Positions 10,093-21,668 of a stretch of DNA of 64,000 bases are shown piece after piece. Within the stretch, counting starts at the first letter, position 1. Each line of letters begins with the position of its first letter. Position numbers and translations under genes: made by a program. A model generated the notes under the pieces. The model did no database searches. It saw only the letters and a program-made list of their open reading frames with translations, and was not told the origin of the DNA. The DNA lies in assembly GCA_030490835.1 (NCBI GenBank), contig CM059973.1, positions 55,432,008 to 55,496,007 on the forward strand. Reading direction: 5' to 3'. Source of the stretch: Annona cherimola. Lineage: Eukaryota > Streptophyta > Magnoliopsida > Magnoliales > Annonaceae.

Positions 10093-12597
10093 TGTGGCGC
10101 CCCAAACCGGGGTGCCTAGAAGCCTTACTCCGGGATCGTTTTTGATTGGTAAACGTGATTCATGATTGTTGCCCTGATCACATGGCAAGATTTTATTTAT
10201 ATATATATATCATCAACACATGGAAAATTTTCATCATTCATCCAACATGAAATATATTTCACATTTATAACCAAAGTCTATTCATAAACATCATCATTGA
10301 AAAGATATCCTTTTCCATTTCAAAATTTCATCATTGTCTTTACATAAAATTTACATATACAACATTCATTTAAAAAACTACATATCCTTTTGCATGCTGC
10401 CTTTATTATTTCCTGCTATTGTTGAAAAAAGCATGGGTGAGTAATAATACTTAGTAAGCAAGTCATACATAATTTTTCAATCATTTTCATGCATTTTATA
10501 AAATGCAAAATGTAATGCATACATAGCATTCATGACATTCATTTAGATGTGACGTTAGCTAAGCGCCCATCCCATACATGCTCCCATTTCAGGGAGGTCG
10601 CCGCCGGCCTGAGCCTATATAAGCGACTTGGCAATAGTGATGGAGACATCCAGTCCGCTTACTACCTCAACTATGGCCTATTCCTCGTGCACCATGCTCA
10701 TACATATGTCGGCATGACATTTTGCAAATCATAAACAATTCCGTAAAAAATATTTAATAAACAATTTAACAAAACAAACTTTAGTTCATGTAAAGCAGTT
10801 ATAGGTATGGTCAACCTTAAATAAATTTCATAAAGCAATTCACAAACAATTTCAAGCATTTTAGAAATAATTTGCAAAACATATAACTTACTTACATTCT
10901 CAGTGGGTATCTTCGACCTTCTCTTTTCCTTTTCCTATTCAAGGAAAAAAGATATTTTATTTCTTCTATTCAAGCTGTTTCTCATGCATGCTTTATAATA
11001 TTTGGGCATTATTTCTTTATATGGATATTTTATCCATAAATTCTTCAAAAATTTCATCCTTAGATTTAAATATTAATCTCAAATTTTCTCTAAAATCACG
11101 CCGTTTACTGTAGAAAATTACTGTAGCAGTTACTGTTCATCCGAGGTTATTGTTCACAACAACGTGGTTACTGTTCATGGATTCCAAAAATTGACATTTT
11201 TTCCAAAAATAAAAATACCATGATATTGCTTGTGCTTAGTATATCATGGAAAATTTCATAAATTTTAAATTTATCATCATTTACTTGGCTAAATAAATCA
11301 CTTTCTCCATATACTAAAAATCAATATAAATTCACTTATGCATAATCCTTAATTCTAAAAATTATGAAATTAATATATCATCATTCCAATATCATATTTA
11401 TCATATTCATACATTTCAAATCATCATTTATTAATTTTGAAGCATTATTTCCAGATATCATATGCTATCTTCCCGAATGCTCTATCTTTGCTCCAAATTT
11501 TTGATGTTTTGGCATAATTCCGATTAAGCATTATTACTATACTTATTTTCTCATGCTTAAGAATTATTTAAGCATGGTTTTTCCTTACTTAAAATTCAAA
11601 AGAAATTTGGATAGAAATCACTTACCCGTAGTAGAGATATCCCACTTTTTCTCTCTAACTTCCTCCTTTTTCTTTCTTGAACGTGTGGGAGGGTTTTGGG
11701 ATCTGGGATTGCTCAAGTGGATTTGGGATTTTGTGCTCTTGGACGTCCACCCCTTGGCCCTATTTATAGGGCTTGAGTTTTTAAGAATTTGGAATTTACC
11801 CCCTCTTGCTTGATGTGTTAAATTATAAAATGGTACTTTTTCTAAATTTGAAAAATACATTGAGCCAAGAGCAGCCACCCTAGGCCTGCTCACACCCACC
11901 CTATTCAGCCCTATTATTTATTTATTTTTTGATTTTTAAAATTAATTAATTTAAACTAATTAAATCATAACCGTTGATTTATGATGATGATGATGATCAT
12001 GGACCGTTGGTTTTGGTCAAATGCCCAACCACCGCCTGCCACGCCCCTGCTGCAGCTACCTTTTCATTTATTTTTTTTATTTTTTTATTATTTATTTAAA
12101 TAAAAAGTTAAATGTATGATTAATGAAAAGTTAATTTACTTTTTTGATCTTTATTTGACGTTTCATCTTGACCCTTGATTTGTGATTTTCATCACATCTT
12201 AACCTATTCATCATGTTCATCATGAATTTTTAACCATCCATAAAAAAAATTCATCGAAATCCGACGCCCGGATTGCAAATTATGAATTTTTCTTTATTTT
12301 TCCACTAAAATCCAAATTTGTATTAAAATATAAAAAAGAATTGCTTTTTCGTCCTGTAGTAATTAAATCCCCTCTTCGTCTTTTTGTGATTAGGTTAATT
12401 CAAGTGATTAACTCTTAATCATGTGTCTTAATCCTTGGTTACTATTCACGTGGGTTAAATTCTTAATTGCACTATTTTAACCTCCGATACACATATTCTC
12501 AAATATAATTCATGAATTTTCATTTATCATAAAAATAATTACAAAAGAATCTAGGGTTTACAACTCGAAATGATGCGTATATTGTCTGGGTTTCACA
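10093..12597 (-). repeat. 3' LTR of gypsy A (about 2.5 kb)
   Basis: Minus-strand start TGTGAAACCC at 12597, directly after a polypurine tract; minus-strand end GGCGCCACA at 10093. Both ends, and a segment near 10580-10700 (GCTCCCATTTCAGGGAGG on the plus strand), are homologous to the 5.9-kb LTR at 39098-44996. It contains a perfect 18-bp palindrome TGCATTTTATAAAATGCA at 10490-10507. After the TATA box the minus strand shows a purine-rich leader and then GGGTAAGTG (near 11625-11635), a possible splice donor. Confidence 0.88.
11761..11768 (-). promoter_or_regulatory. TATA box in gypsy A LTR
   Basis: TATAAATA on the minus strand inside the palindromic context GCCCTATAAATAGGGC. A purine-rich leader follows downstream. 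Position about 830 bp into the LTR. Confidence 0.65.
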
Positions 12598-12612
12598 ATC
12601 CTCCCCCCTTAT
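12598..12612 (-). other. Polypurine tract of gypsy A
   Basis: Minus-strand AAGGGGGGAGGAT abuts the LTR start at 12597. This is the expected plus-strand primer of reverse transcription. Confidence 0.85.
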
Positions 12613-12632
12613 AATAGGTTTCGTCTCGAAAC

Positions 12633-14110
12633 CTATCTTTCCTTGAACAATTGAGGATATTTCCTTTCGACCTCTTCTCGTAGCTCCCAAGTGGCTTCAG
12701 ATTCTGAATATCGATTCCATTGTACCTTTACATACTCGATCTCTCTGTTCCGAAACTTCTTGATTTTGAAATCTAATATTTTGATTGGTCTTTCCTCATA
12801 GTTCAAGTGTTCTTGGATTGACAAATTATTTGCTATCAACGCATGGGTAGGATCGGAAACATATTTCCTTAGCATGGAGATGTGAAACACATTGTGGATG
12901 CACTTAGTGCTGGAGGCAGGGCTATTCTGTAGGCTTGATTGTCTATCTTTTCCAAAACTTCAAAAGGCCCGACATATCTTGGGTTTAGTTTTCTCCTCTT
13001 TCCAAACCAGGTGACTACTTTGAATGGAGTTACTTTGATAAATACGTGATCCCCAACTTGGATATTTAAATCCCTTCTCTTGCAATCGGTGTAACTCTTT
13101 TGCTTGCTCTGGGCTGTGAGTATACAATGGCAAATCACTTGAACTTTTTCTATCATTCTTTTTTAGAGGTTTAGAGCTAACTTCCTTTCTCCTACTTCAT
13201 CCTAATTTAGAGGAGTTCTTCATTTCCGTCCATATAAGGCTTCAAATGGGGCCATTTGAATACTTGCTTGATAACTATTGTTATAAGCAAATTCTACCAT
13301 AGCCAAATATTCGTCCCATGATCCTCCAAATTCTACTGTGCACATCCTCAGCTTATTCTCAACTATTTGATTTACCCTTTCTGTCTGTCCATCAGTTTGA
13401 GGATGAAATGCTGTACTGAATTTCAGCTGTGTACCTAAGGTTTGATGTAGACTTTTCCAAAATCGAGACTTAAAATTGGAATCTCGATCTGAAACTATTG
13501 ACTTAGGTACTCCATGCGGTCTCACTATCTCCTTATAATAAATCTTAGCCAGTCGCTCAGCAGTAAAATTTTTCTTAATGGCTAGGAAATGAGCTACCTT
13601 TGATAATCTATCAACTATTAACCATATAACATCATTTCCATTTTGGGTTCTTGGCAACCCTTCAATAAAATCCATAGTAATGTCATCCCATTTCCATTCT
13701 GGGACTTCTAGCGACTGTAATTTTCCAGGGGTCCTTTGGTGATCAGCCTTAACCCTTTGGCATGTTAGGCACTTAGCCACATATTCAGCAATTTCTCTCT
13801 TCATGTTATTCCACCAATATATTCTTTTGATGTCTTGATACATCTTAGTGCTACCTGGATGCATCGAGAATGGAGAAAAATGTGCTTCTTTCAATATCTG
13901 TTCCTTTATTTCTTCTTGATTGGGTATACACAGGCGACCCCTATATCTGTACATTCCATGTTCATCTTGTGTATATTCACTGAGATTTTTCTTGAACATT
14001 TTCTCCACATAACTCTTTAAATCCCCATTTTTTTGTTGAGCCATTTTAATTTGCTCAAATAGATTTAACTGGATTCGTAATTGAGACAATCTTACTTGTA
14101 CCCCGGTGAG
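12633..14110 (-). pseudogene. pol: Integrase and chromodomain-like C-terminus of gypsy A pol
   Basis: Integrates element cDNA into the host genome. Visible in order: H2C2 zinc-binding region (HPGSTKMY, then CLTCQRVKADH), rve catalytic core (MDFIEGLPRTQ; DRDSNF; TAFHPQTDGQTERVNQ), then GPFEVLEKI and a chromodomain-like tail (VKVQWNRYSESEATWE). The core part, 13220-14089, is open for 289 codons. Breaks: a frameshift near 14105 from RNase H, stops just after LYGRK near 13217, and a frameshift near 12880 between the linker and the tail. The chromodomain-like tail is thought to bind modified histones and target integration. Confidence 0.9.
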
Positions 14111-14151
14111 CTTACAATTAATTCTAGTTGTCTCAATTCTTGTAGTAGCCC

Positions 14152-16140
14152 TTATTCCTTTATGATGAGATGTGTTAAGCTAATATTTCTACTTAGCGCA
14201 TCGGCTACTACATTAGCTTTGCCTGGATGATATAAAATGTTGAGGTCATAATCCTTAAGTAACTCGAGCCATCTTCTTTGCCTCATATTTAATTTTTTTT
14301 GAGTAAAAATGTACTTGAGGCTTTTGTGATCAGTATAAACCTCACATTTAACTCCATATAAATAATGTCTCCAAATTTTCAAGGCAAAGACTACTGCTGC
14401 CAATTCCAAGTCATGGGTTGGATAGTTTACCTCATTTGGCTTGAGTTGCCTGGATGCATATGAGATAACTTTTTCATTTTGCATTAGTACACATCCTAAT
14501 CCCTTCTTTGAGGCATCACTATAGATCTCAAACCCTTCATTCTCCGTAGGTAATGTTAGAATTGGCGCTTTTACTAGTCTTTTCTTTAATTCTTGGAAGT
14601 TATTCTCATATTCCTGTATCCATTCATATCTAACTCCTTTCCTTGTCAGCTTTGTGAGTGGAGCTGACAATTGTGAGAATCCTTCCACAAATCTCCTGTA
14701 GTAGCCAGCTAGCCCTAGAAAGCTTCTTATTTTTGTGATATTTGTTGGCTGTGGCCACTTTGTTATTGCCTCAATCTTTTGAGGAACTACCTGTACTCCC
14801 TTCTCGGATATAATGTGGCCGATAAAGGCTACCTGTTTCAACCAAAATTCACATTTCTTGAATTTAGCATATAATTTCTCCCTTCGGAGAATTTCCAATA
14901 CTATCCTCAAATGTTTCTCATGCTCTTCTTCTATTTTTGAATAAATCAATATATCATCAATGAATACCACCACAAATTGATCCAAAAATTCTCAAAAAAT
15001 CCTGTTCATCATATCCATAAACACAGTTGGGGCATTCGTTAGTCCAAATGGCATGACTAAGAATTCATAATGCCCATATCTTGTTCTAAATGCTGTTTTA
15101 TGGATGTCCTTTAGACATATCCTCAACTGGTGGTACCCAGACTGTAAATCAATTTTCAAAAATGTAGAAGCTCCTTTTAACTGATCAAAGAGATCATCTA
15201 CTCTTAGGAGTGAGTACTTATTCTTGACTGTTACTTTTTTCAATTCTCTATAATCAATATAGAGTCTCAAACTCTCATTCTTTTTCCTTACAAATAGTAC
15301 TGGAGCTCCCCAAGGTGATGTACTGGGTCTAATAAACCTTTTATCCAATAAATCTTGGATTTGTACTTTCAACTCAGCCAATTCGGCTAGTGCCATTCTA
15401 TATGGGACTTTAGATATTGGGGTTGTCCCTGGGATAATTTCTATTTCCATATCCATTTCCCTTTCCGGTGGTAAACTACATAGTTCTTTTGAAAAAATAT
15501 CTAAAAATTCTTTTACCACTGGAATTTGTTCCATGGGTACCCCATCTCTTTTTATTGTGTTTATAGAGACCAGATAGGCTGTACATTGTTGGCGTATCAG
15601 CTTAGCTGCTTTCATAGCCGATACCATCCTTATTGTGTTTTTTGGCTGTCTTATTTTACTGATCTCTATTTCATCTTTTGGTGCTTCAAATTGCACCTTC
15701 TTATTTCTGCAATCAATTGTTGCACCCCATTGACTTAGCCAATCCATCCCTAATATGACATCAAACTCTATCATTGGTAATAGGATGAGATCAACTTCCA
15801 ATATTTTTGTTCCTATCCTAATAGGACATGCCTTGCAAATTTGATTTATACTTGTCAATCTATATACTGGGGATTCTACATGTATAGTACTACTGGTTTC
15901 TTCTACCCGAAGTGCGTGTGTGATTACGAATTGGTATAATATAAATGAATGCGTAGCTCCAGAATCAAATAAAGCTACTGTAGAATTTCCTAAAATGTAA
16001 ATCATACCTGTAATCACATTTTCCTCCACCTCTTGTGACTCTGTTCGGGTGAGGGCTTGGACACGCACTGAGTTGACAGCAGTACCGGGCCGATTGGCGA
16101 TGGCGGAGACCTTTTGCTGGGCCAGCCTCCCTCGAGCTAG
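14152..16140 (-). pseudogene. pol: Protease, reverse transcriptase and RNase H of gypsy A pol
   Basis: Reads in one frame across two open stretches (16068-14992 and 14985-14152) separated by a TGA at 14992-14994. Protease has [10 protein letters not shown] begins about residue 215 of the first stretch, with the conserved block [15 protein letters not shown] and [17 protein letters not shown]. The catalytic FIDDIL motif lies at the start of the second stretch, followed by RNase H ([30 protein letters not shown]). The TGA sits in the position of an arginine codon between VF and FLDQF, consistent with CGA to TGA. A second TGA upstream, about 16140, separates it from gag in the same frame. Confidence 0.9.
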
Positions 16141-17300
16141 TGCTCATTGTGGCTTATTTGGATAGTTGGGCGAAATGTGTCCAACTTGACCACAGTTGAA
16201 GCACTTTATTATTTTAGCTTCGTTGGTCCCGCAGTCCCCGGCTACATGACCAGCTTGGCCACATTTGTAGCATTTCCCCGTTCCTTGTAAACATTCGCCT
16301 GAATGACGTTTGTGGCAAGTTCTATAAGTCGGGGTGCTCTTTGTCTTGTCGCCGATTTTCTTTTTCTCGGCATTTACCCTTTTTCCTTTATTAATCTCAC
16401 CTTCCTTGGAGGCTCTAAAGAATTATTTTTGAGCTTGTCTAAGCTCTTGAGTCCTCATTGACTCCATTTCTAATGCCCTAGCCCTCTCAATGCTAGAGGC
16501 ATAGTCCTTTATTAGCAACGGGGCTAACCCCTCTCTTAGCTGGGGCCTTAGTCCCCTCTGAAACCTTTGTACCTTATTTTTTGGTACATTGGCAATCCAC
16601 AACACATATCTCACCAAGGCGTTGAACTTTGTAGCGTACTCCGTAACTATAATCTGCCCTGGTAGAGTTTCTCAAATTCTATCACCCTTTGGCTCTGTAG
16701 CCCTACAGGGAGATATTCTTTATTAAATTCTTCCAAAAATTCATGCCACGTAACTTGCTCCGGATGTGGCATAGTGACCATCAGCGTTTCCTACCATTCA
16801 TAAGCATCTTTTACTAGTAGGTGGGTGGCGCACAGCACTTTCTGCTGATCATTGCAGGGCGATATTCTGAATAGTTTTTCTTAATTTTCGTAATCCATTA
16901 CTTTGCAATGAGGGGGTCTGGTTTCCCTGCAAACTTGGGCGGGCGCTGGGCAAGAAAGCCATTGATAGCTTTTCTGTCAACCTCAAGGAGACTATCTTCC
17001 ACTCCCCTTGACGTGCCGGGATTGGCCGAGGGCCCTGGTCTTTCCCCGTCTCCTCTTGATGGCGGGGCCTGCTGGTTCCGCATTTCCTATAATAAACCAG
17101 CAGCCTGAGTTGTCCACTGTTGCATAGCTTTCTCAATGGTCGCAGCAATTCTCTCTTCTATATTGACCTCTGCCTGAGGTCTAGGGCTTTCCTCTCACCG
17201 TGGGCAGGTCCTAAAGGTTTGTTCCTCGGATTCTGCCCTATACGTTCTTTTACTAGCTTCGCCCCTTGTTTGATTCACCGATTCTTCCATTGGGGCATTT
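16080..17300 (-). pseudogene. gag: gag of gypsy A, heavily decayed
   Basis: The N-terminal part includes RPPKFAGKPDPL, a typical start of the Retrotrans_gag domain, followed by pieces of the capsid core (WHEFLEEFNKEYLP; QRFQRGLRPQLREGL). Two CCHC knuckles lie near 16170-16280: the first is complete (CYKCGQAGHVAGDC), the second has lost its last cysteine (CFNCGQVGHISPNY). Several in-frame stops and at least one frameshift interrupt it. The region upstream of about 17290 is cut at 17338 by the LARD insertion, so the true start is uncertain. Confidence 0.8.
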
Positions 17301-17338
17301 CCTTTCTTAGCTCTTGCTTTAGCTCTGGTAAGCGGTTA

Positions 17339-19393
17339 TGCGCACCGAGTGCTTGTCGTTAAGAGCACTGTGATCACCAGTTTAATTAAAATTAACCGAA
17401 ACACATTAAACCTACCACTATACAGATGATAGTGTAGAATAACGGTGAGTCGGGTTGAATCCACAGAGAGGCGATGTAGTTTTGAATTGTTTTTAAGAGA
17501 AAAAGAAGGTATAGAGAAGAGAGAAAAAGAGAAGAGAGAAAGAGAAGAGAGAGAGAGAAGAGAGAGAAAGAAAAGGAAAGAAATTAAGAGAGAGGAGAGA
17601 GAGACGTCAGAGAGAGAGAGAAATAGAAGAAATTGGAGAGAAAAAGAAGAAAGAGAAAAAGACGTTAGAGAGAGAGAAGAAAAGGGAAAATAGAAGAAAT
17701 TAGAGAGAGAAAGAGAGAAGAGAGAAAGAGAAGAGAGAAAAGAAATGAAAATAGAAGAAAGAGAAGAGAGAAAAGAAATGAAAATAGAAGAAATTGGAGA
17801 GAAAAGAAAGGGAGACAAGAAGCTAAAAGAAATTATAATTAGCTAACAACTTAATTAAAACTATTCTAAGAAAGCAATAAAAACTATGAAATTCAACTAT
17901 TAAAGCAGGAGAGAAAATTATATTAAATTCAATCTAAAAATTACAAAGCAGAAAATAAAGCAGTAAATCTAATCTATTTATTAAAACTACAAATTGAAAA
18001 GTAATAAGTACGAAATACTACAAAGCATAAAATAATAAAATAAAATTTACATCGCCCGAATATGGAGAGCAAAATCTCCACGTAATAAAAAATTTTATTG
18101 CTTGGCCCCACCTCCTTGCTAGGGGTCCCACAAGATGAGTCCCACCCAAGGGAAAGAGAGGATTGCTTGGTCGTTGGGTGTGTGGGTCTCTGAAATGGGA
18201 ATGTTGTACGATTTTAGCAAGGCTTGCTTGCTGTTCTGTTGAAAAATTGGAATCGGTGGTGGATGATTTTTTTTTTATTTTTTTTAACGGGTTTGAATGA
18301 CTGAATTTCTTTTTCGGTGAATCCTGAGATGCCTGCTTGATGCTGATTTTCGAACGGGAGCTGAATTAGGCAAGGGAGCAAGAAGGTTTAGGCGAAGTTG
18401 ATAGCAACAAGGCTGTTTGGACAATTTGCTGGTGACGAGAAGAGAGGGCTTGTGCTAATTTTGGGGCTAAGTTCGGTGCTGCTCTGCTTAGATTTTCATG
18501 ACCGTTGGCTGCTCGTTAAAGGTTTCTTGTGCTGCTTCAAACAGATGGGGAGAAGGAGAAGGCAGCCATGGAAATCGATTTGGGGAAGATGGAGCTGCAG
18601 CCGTGATTCGGATTAGGCGATTTGGCAAAGAGCCATGGCTGCTGTTCGGTGAAGAGGAGAAAATGGGGCAATGGAAGAAACAACCCGAGCTGGTGCTTGG
18701 ATTTTGCTGGTTTGTTCGGGCGCTGAATTTCCATGGCCGCCGGTAACCGAAGATGTCGAGGCAGGTTTTGTGGATGGCAAGCAGAGATTGAAGAAGGGCC
18801 TGCTCGGTGATTTCTTCAGTAAAGTCATGGCTTGCCGCTGGACGATTTGCGGACAGATGGCTGCTGGTTGATTTGGGGAAGATGGAGCACCAGAAATGGT
18901 GCTCCGGCGGTGCACAATTGCGTGTACTCATGCAGCAGGCAAAAACGTAGATTTCAATATTTAAGTTTTGTCAAAATAATTTTAATAAGCTTGCTGAGAT
19001 TTTAAATTTACTTTTTAGCCCTTTTTGAATTTATTTATTATTATTATTATTTTTTATCTTAAAATGTTTTGACAGTTTGCTTTATAACCATAGTTTAAAT
19101 TATATTTATAATTTTATGTATGATTTTCCAAATTAGATGGTTTTATAATTTTACCCAAATTACATTAATATGCTAATACAAATTTTAACATTAAAATTTT
19201 CTAGGGGATTGTGTCATAGTTTTATATTTTTTAAGAATGTTGCAAAATGACCCATTTTATAGCAAAATTAAAGATTTTATGAAAAATATAATTTTCATGA
19301 AATTCCACTTAAAACATGCATTTAATTAACATTTTAATATTTAATGGTGTGAATTTAATATGAAATTAAGTGAAAATTTTTAGACTTATCACA
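17339..19393 (-). repeat. 3' LTR of the LARD-like element
   Basis: Minus-strand start TGTGATAAGTC at 19393, next to a G-rich polypurine tract; minus-strand end at 17339. It aligns with 22606-23720. Relative to the 5' copy it contains about 230 extra bases (about 18343-18572), indicating a deletion in the 5' copy or an insertion here. Confidence 0.9.
17503..17815. repeat. GA-rich low-complexity tract in LARD 3' LTR
   Basis: Plus strand is almost pure purine (GAGAGAAAGAGAAGAG-like); on the element's own strand it is a CT tract. The same tract at another length is in the other LTR. Long open frames here are composition artefacts. Confidence 0.9.
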
Positions 19394-19400
19394 CCCCCCA
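19394..19400 (-). other. Polypurine tract of the LARD-like element
   Basis: A G-run (TTGGGGGG on the minus strand) immediately before the LTR start TGTGATAAG. Confidence 0.75.
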
Positions 19401-20475
19401 ACTTAAGCATTGCTAGTCCCTTAGCAATGGAAATAGTTTAATATATTATTCTTTCTTTCTTTTTTTTCTTTCTTTTTTTTTCTTTTTTTAAATCATAGTG
19501 TACTACTAATTTTTATAAAAATCTAGGTGCATTGCTAATAATGATAGTAAGCTTTAGAAGTAAATTTCTTTAGTGTATATGTGTAAAATATTTTTCATGA
19601 TGCATATAAAAGATTATAGCACGTGTGTATGTGTATTAATGAACAAATGGGCATCTAATAAATAAGTTATTTTTAACTCATCCAATCTAAGTAATCTTTA
19701 TATCAAAATTATGATAGTGGCAGTTAAAATTTTTTTTTTATTTTTTTTTCTTCAACATTTTTTTTCTTCCCTTCACCATATTTCAGGATATCTAGGGTTT
19801 TCCTCTTTTTTTATTTATTTTTTTCCTCTCCCCTCACCATATTTCAGGGTATCTGGGGATCTATATAATTTTTTTTTTAATTCTCCCCTCACCATATTTC
19901 AGGGTATCTGGGGATATATATATATATATTTACTAGCAACTATCAATTGTAATGATATTAACTATTACTTGCTTGGATGAGGGAGAAAATTATATTATCA
20001 TGGTGCCCACATAATTCATTGGTGTGTAAGTGTGATCAGTGCTAATAAAATTTTAAAAACACCATGAAAATATTTTTACAAATATGACTAATTCCAATTT
20101 GCTTCTTCACTTACTACCAAGCATAGCAAGTGCACTTTGATTTATCTCTATGTTTCTTTAATATTTTCTCTATATATATATTTTTAATAATATATATATA
20201 TTTTTTATTTTTAAATATATTGTCAAGTTAAACAAATCAGACCCCCAAACTTAAATAGAGCTATCTTTAATAAACATGCACAAAATATATAAATTCATGA
20301 AAATAAGATAGCAGGGAAAGAGACAACCTGGGGTGTAATGATCTGATGAAATTGCTGCAGCTTTTACCTAAAAAATGAAAAGAAAACCAAATGAAAAGAG
20401 ATATATATACACATATTGGGTTGCCTCCCAACCAGCGCTAAGTTTTACGTCTTCAGCCAGACGTAATAATTCATG
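19401..20475. other. LARD 3' internal non-coding region
   Basis: AT-rich DNA between the second ORF and the 3' LTR, without coding signal. It includes the minisatellite at 19761-19915, TA-rich runs around 20165-20220, and GGTTGGGAGGCAACCC (minus strand, near 20407) known from the 3' parts of Athila-type elements. Confidence 0.6.
19761..19915. repeat. Three-copy minisatellite, unit about 55-60 bp
   Basis: Core CTCACCATATTTCAGG, then (G)TATCTGGGG, occurs at about 19769, 19830 and 19884, separated by T-rich spacers. The second and third copies are nearly identical, the first more diverged. Confidence 0.85.
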
Positions 20476-21621
20476 TTATCCAATTCCTGCTCTATTAAAA
20501 TTTTTAATATTATATAGATTATTTATTATTTTCATATATTCATGCTCAAGATTTGTAAAGATTAATGAGTTATCAATGATGTCCAATATGTAGCATTCTT
20601 CAATTTGATCTAAATTATTTATTGAACTGTTACTTGATGAGAGCATGATTTTATTTTGGGTTAAACAGGATTTCGCTTGAATACATAGCTCTTTAAGAAA
20701 TTGACTATAATTTGGAATATACTGAATAACATCAAAGAGCGAAATTTTAATTTGAACTTGTTCACACATTTGAATCATCTCTTCCTTTTTCATTAATTCT
20801 TCTATGATAATGAGCTCATCTTTAAAAGTGCTTGAAATAACAGGTATGCACTTTCCAAAATTTTCATTAATAATTTCATTTTTATCTCCCCCCAACTTAT
20901 CCTCAATAGACTCTTTATTTCTCACCTTACCATCATTTTGGCTATGATCATCAATCTCCTCAATATTTTCTTGAGCTTTTTCTCCTTCAAATCTATCATT
21001 AATTAATTTTCCATTATTTTCTATAATATTTTCTTGATTATGAAGAGAGCAATTCTCGTTAAGTGTATGATCTGAGAAACCATCACTACATAATGTTGTA
21101 ATTATTACCAAATTTTCAGACAATAGATTTTCTGATAGTAATTGATCTGATTGAGTTTGATAATCAAAATGATTTACTGGAGTGATAGTTGATTCATTAG
21201 GTTTCTCCCCACATAATGTATCAAAATATTCATCATTTATTTTCAAATTATCTCTCTTTTGACCTAGCTTTTGTTTGTCAAGGGATTCACCTTCTAAAGC
21301 ATTTGGAAATGCTAAGTCATTTTCAAAATATAGATTTTCTAATGGTATTGACTCTAATTGAATTTGAAAATTCGAGTAATCAATTAGATGATCAATTTGG
21401 TCAGTAGAAAATTCCTCTTCTCCTCTCCTCTTCATGGCTATTGTTACTTGATCTTCATGATCTGTCGTCTTAGCAAATAATTGTTGGTCGGAAAGGATTT
21501 GTTGATCTAATCCTTCGAATCCTTCCTCCAAGTTATCTAAGTGAGGAGATTGTTGATAATCTACTTGATTTGATGAAAAATTTGAAAAGTCCTCTTGTGG
21601 GGGATTCGAGTGAAAATACAT
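20476..21621 (-). CDS. Unknown acidic LARD protein, second ORF (381 codons)
   Basis: No domain recognised: no zinc knuckle and no protease or RT motifs. The protein is rich in Asp, Glu, Asn and Ile, with runs such as EEIDDHSQNDGKVRNKE, and looks acidic and low in complexity. The frame is open further upstream of the first ATG, up to the A-run at 21695-21702, where it meets the end of the preceding ORF in the other frame. It may therefore be the C-terminal part of one longer protein of about 540 residues reached by a -1 shift. It occupies the gag position of a non-autonomous element and could be a highly diverged gag or a captured sequence. Confidence 0.6.
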   Translation of the reverse strand: MYFHSNPPQEDFSNFSSNQVDYQQSPHLDNLEEGFEGLDQQILSDQQLFAKTTDHEDQVTIAMKRRGEEEFSTDQIDHLIDYSNFQIQLESIPLENLYFENDLAFPNALEGESLDKQKLGQKRDNLKINDEYFDTLCGEKPNESTITPVNHFDYQTQSDQLLSENLLSENLVIITTLCSDGFSDHTLNENCSLHNQENIIENNGKLINDRFEGEKAQENIEEIDDHSQNDGKVRNKESIEDKLGGDKNEIINENFGKCIPVISSTFKDELIIIEELMKKEEMIQMCEQVQIKISLFDVIQYIPNYSQFLKELCIQAKSCLTQNKIMLSSSNSSINNLDQIEECYILDIIDNSLIFTNLEHEYMKIINNLYNIKNFNRAGIG

Positions 21622-21668
21622 ATTTTTGCAATGTTCAACTCGATTTAGGCACTCTGAAAATTTATTTT

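Larger units (their letters stand above)
10093..17338 (-). mobile_element. gypsy A: decayed Ty3/gypsy chromovirus (Tekay/Del-like), 5' LTR missing
   Basis: Minus-strand element with 3' LTR (10093-12597), polypurine tract, pol ending in a chromodomain-like C-terminus, protease/RT/RNase H, and gag up to 17338. At 17338 it is interrupted by the LARD-like element; the gag start, primer site and 5' LTR are not found elsewhere in the window. The order protease-RT-RNase H-integrase-chromodomain is diagnostic of Ty3/gypsy chromoviruses. Multiple stops and frameshifts make it non-functional. Confidence 0.9.

Noticed and set aside
17336..17818. 160-codon open frame rich in Ser, Leu and Phe, and its purine-strand counterpart rich in Glu, Arg and Lys
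   Set aside because: Produced by the GA/CT low-complexity tract of the LARD LTR; no domain and no start context.
18488..18931. 147-codon minus-strand frame, with overlapping frames
   Set aside because: Lies inside the LARD LTR and is damaged in the other LTR copy by the 230-bp difference.
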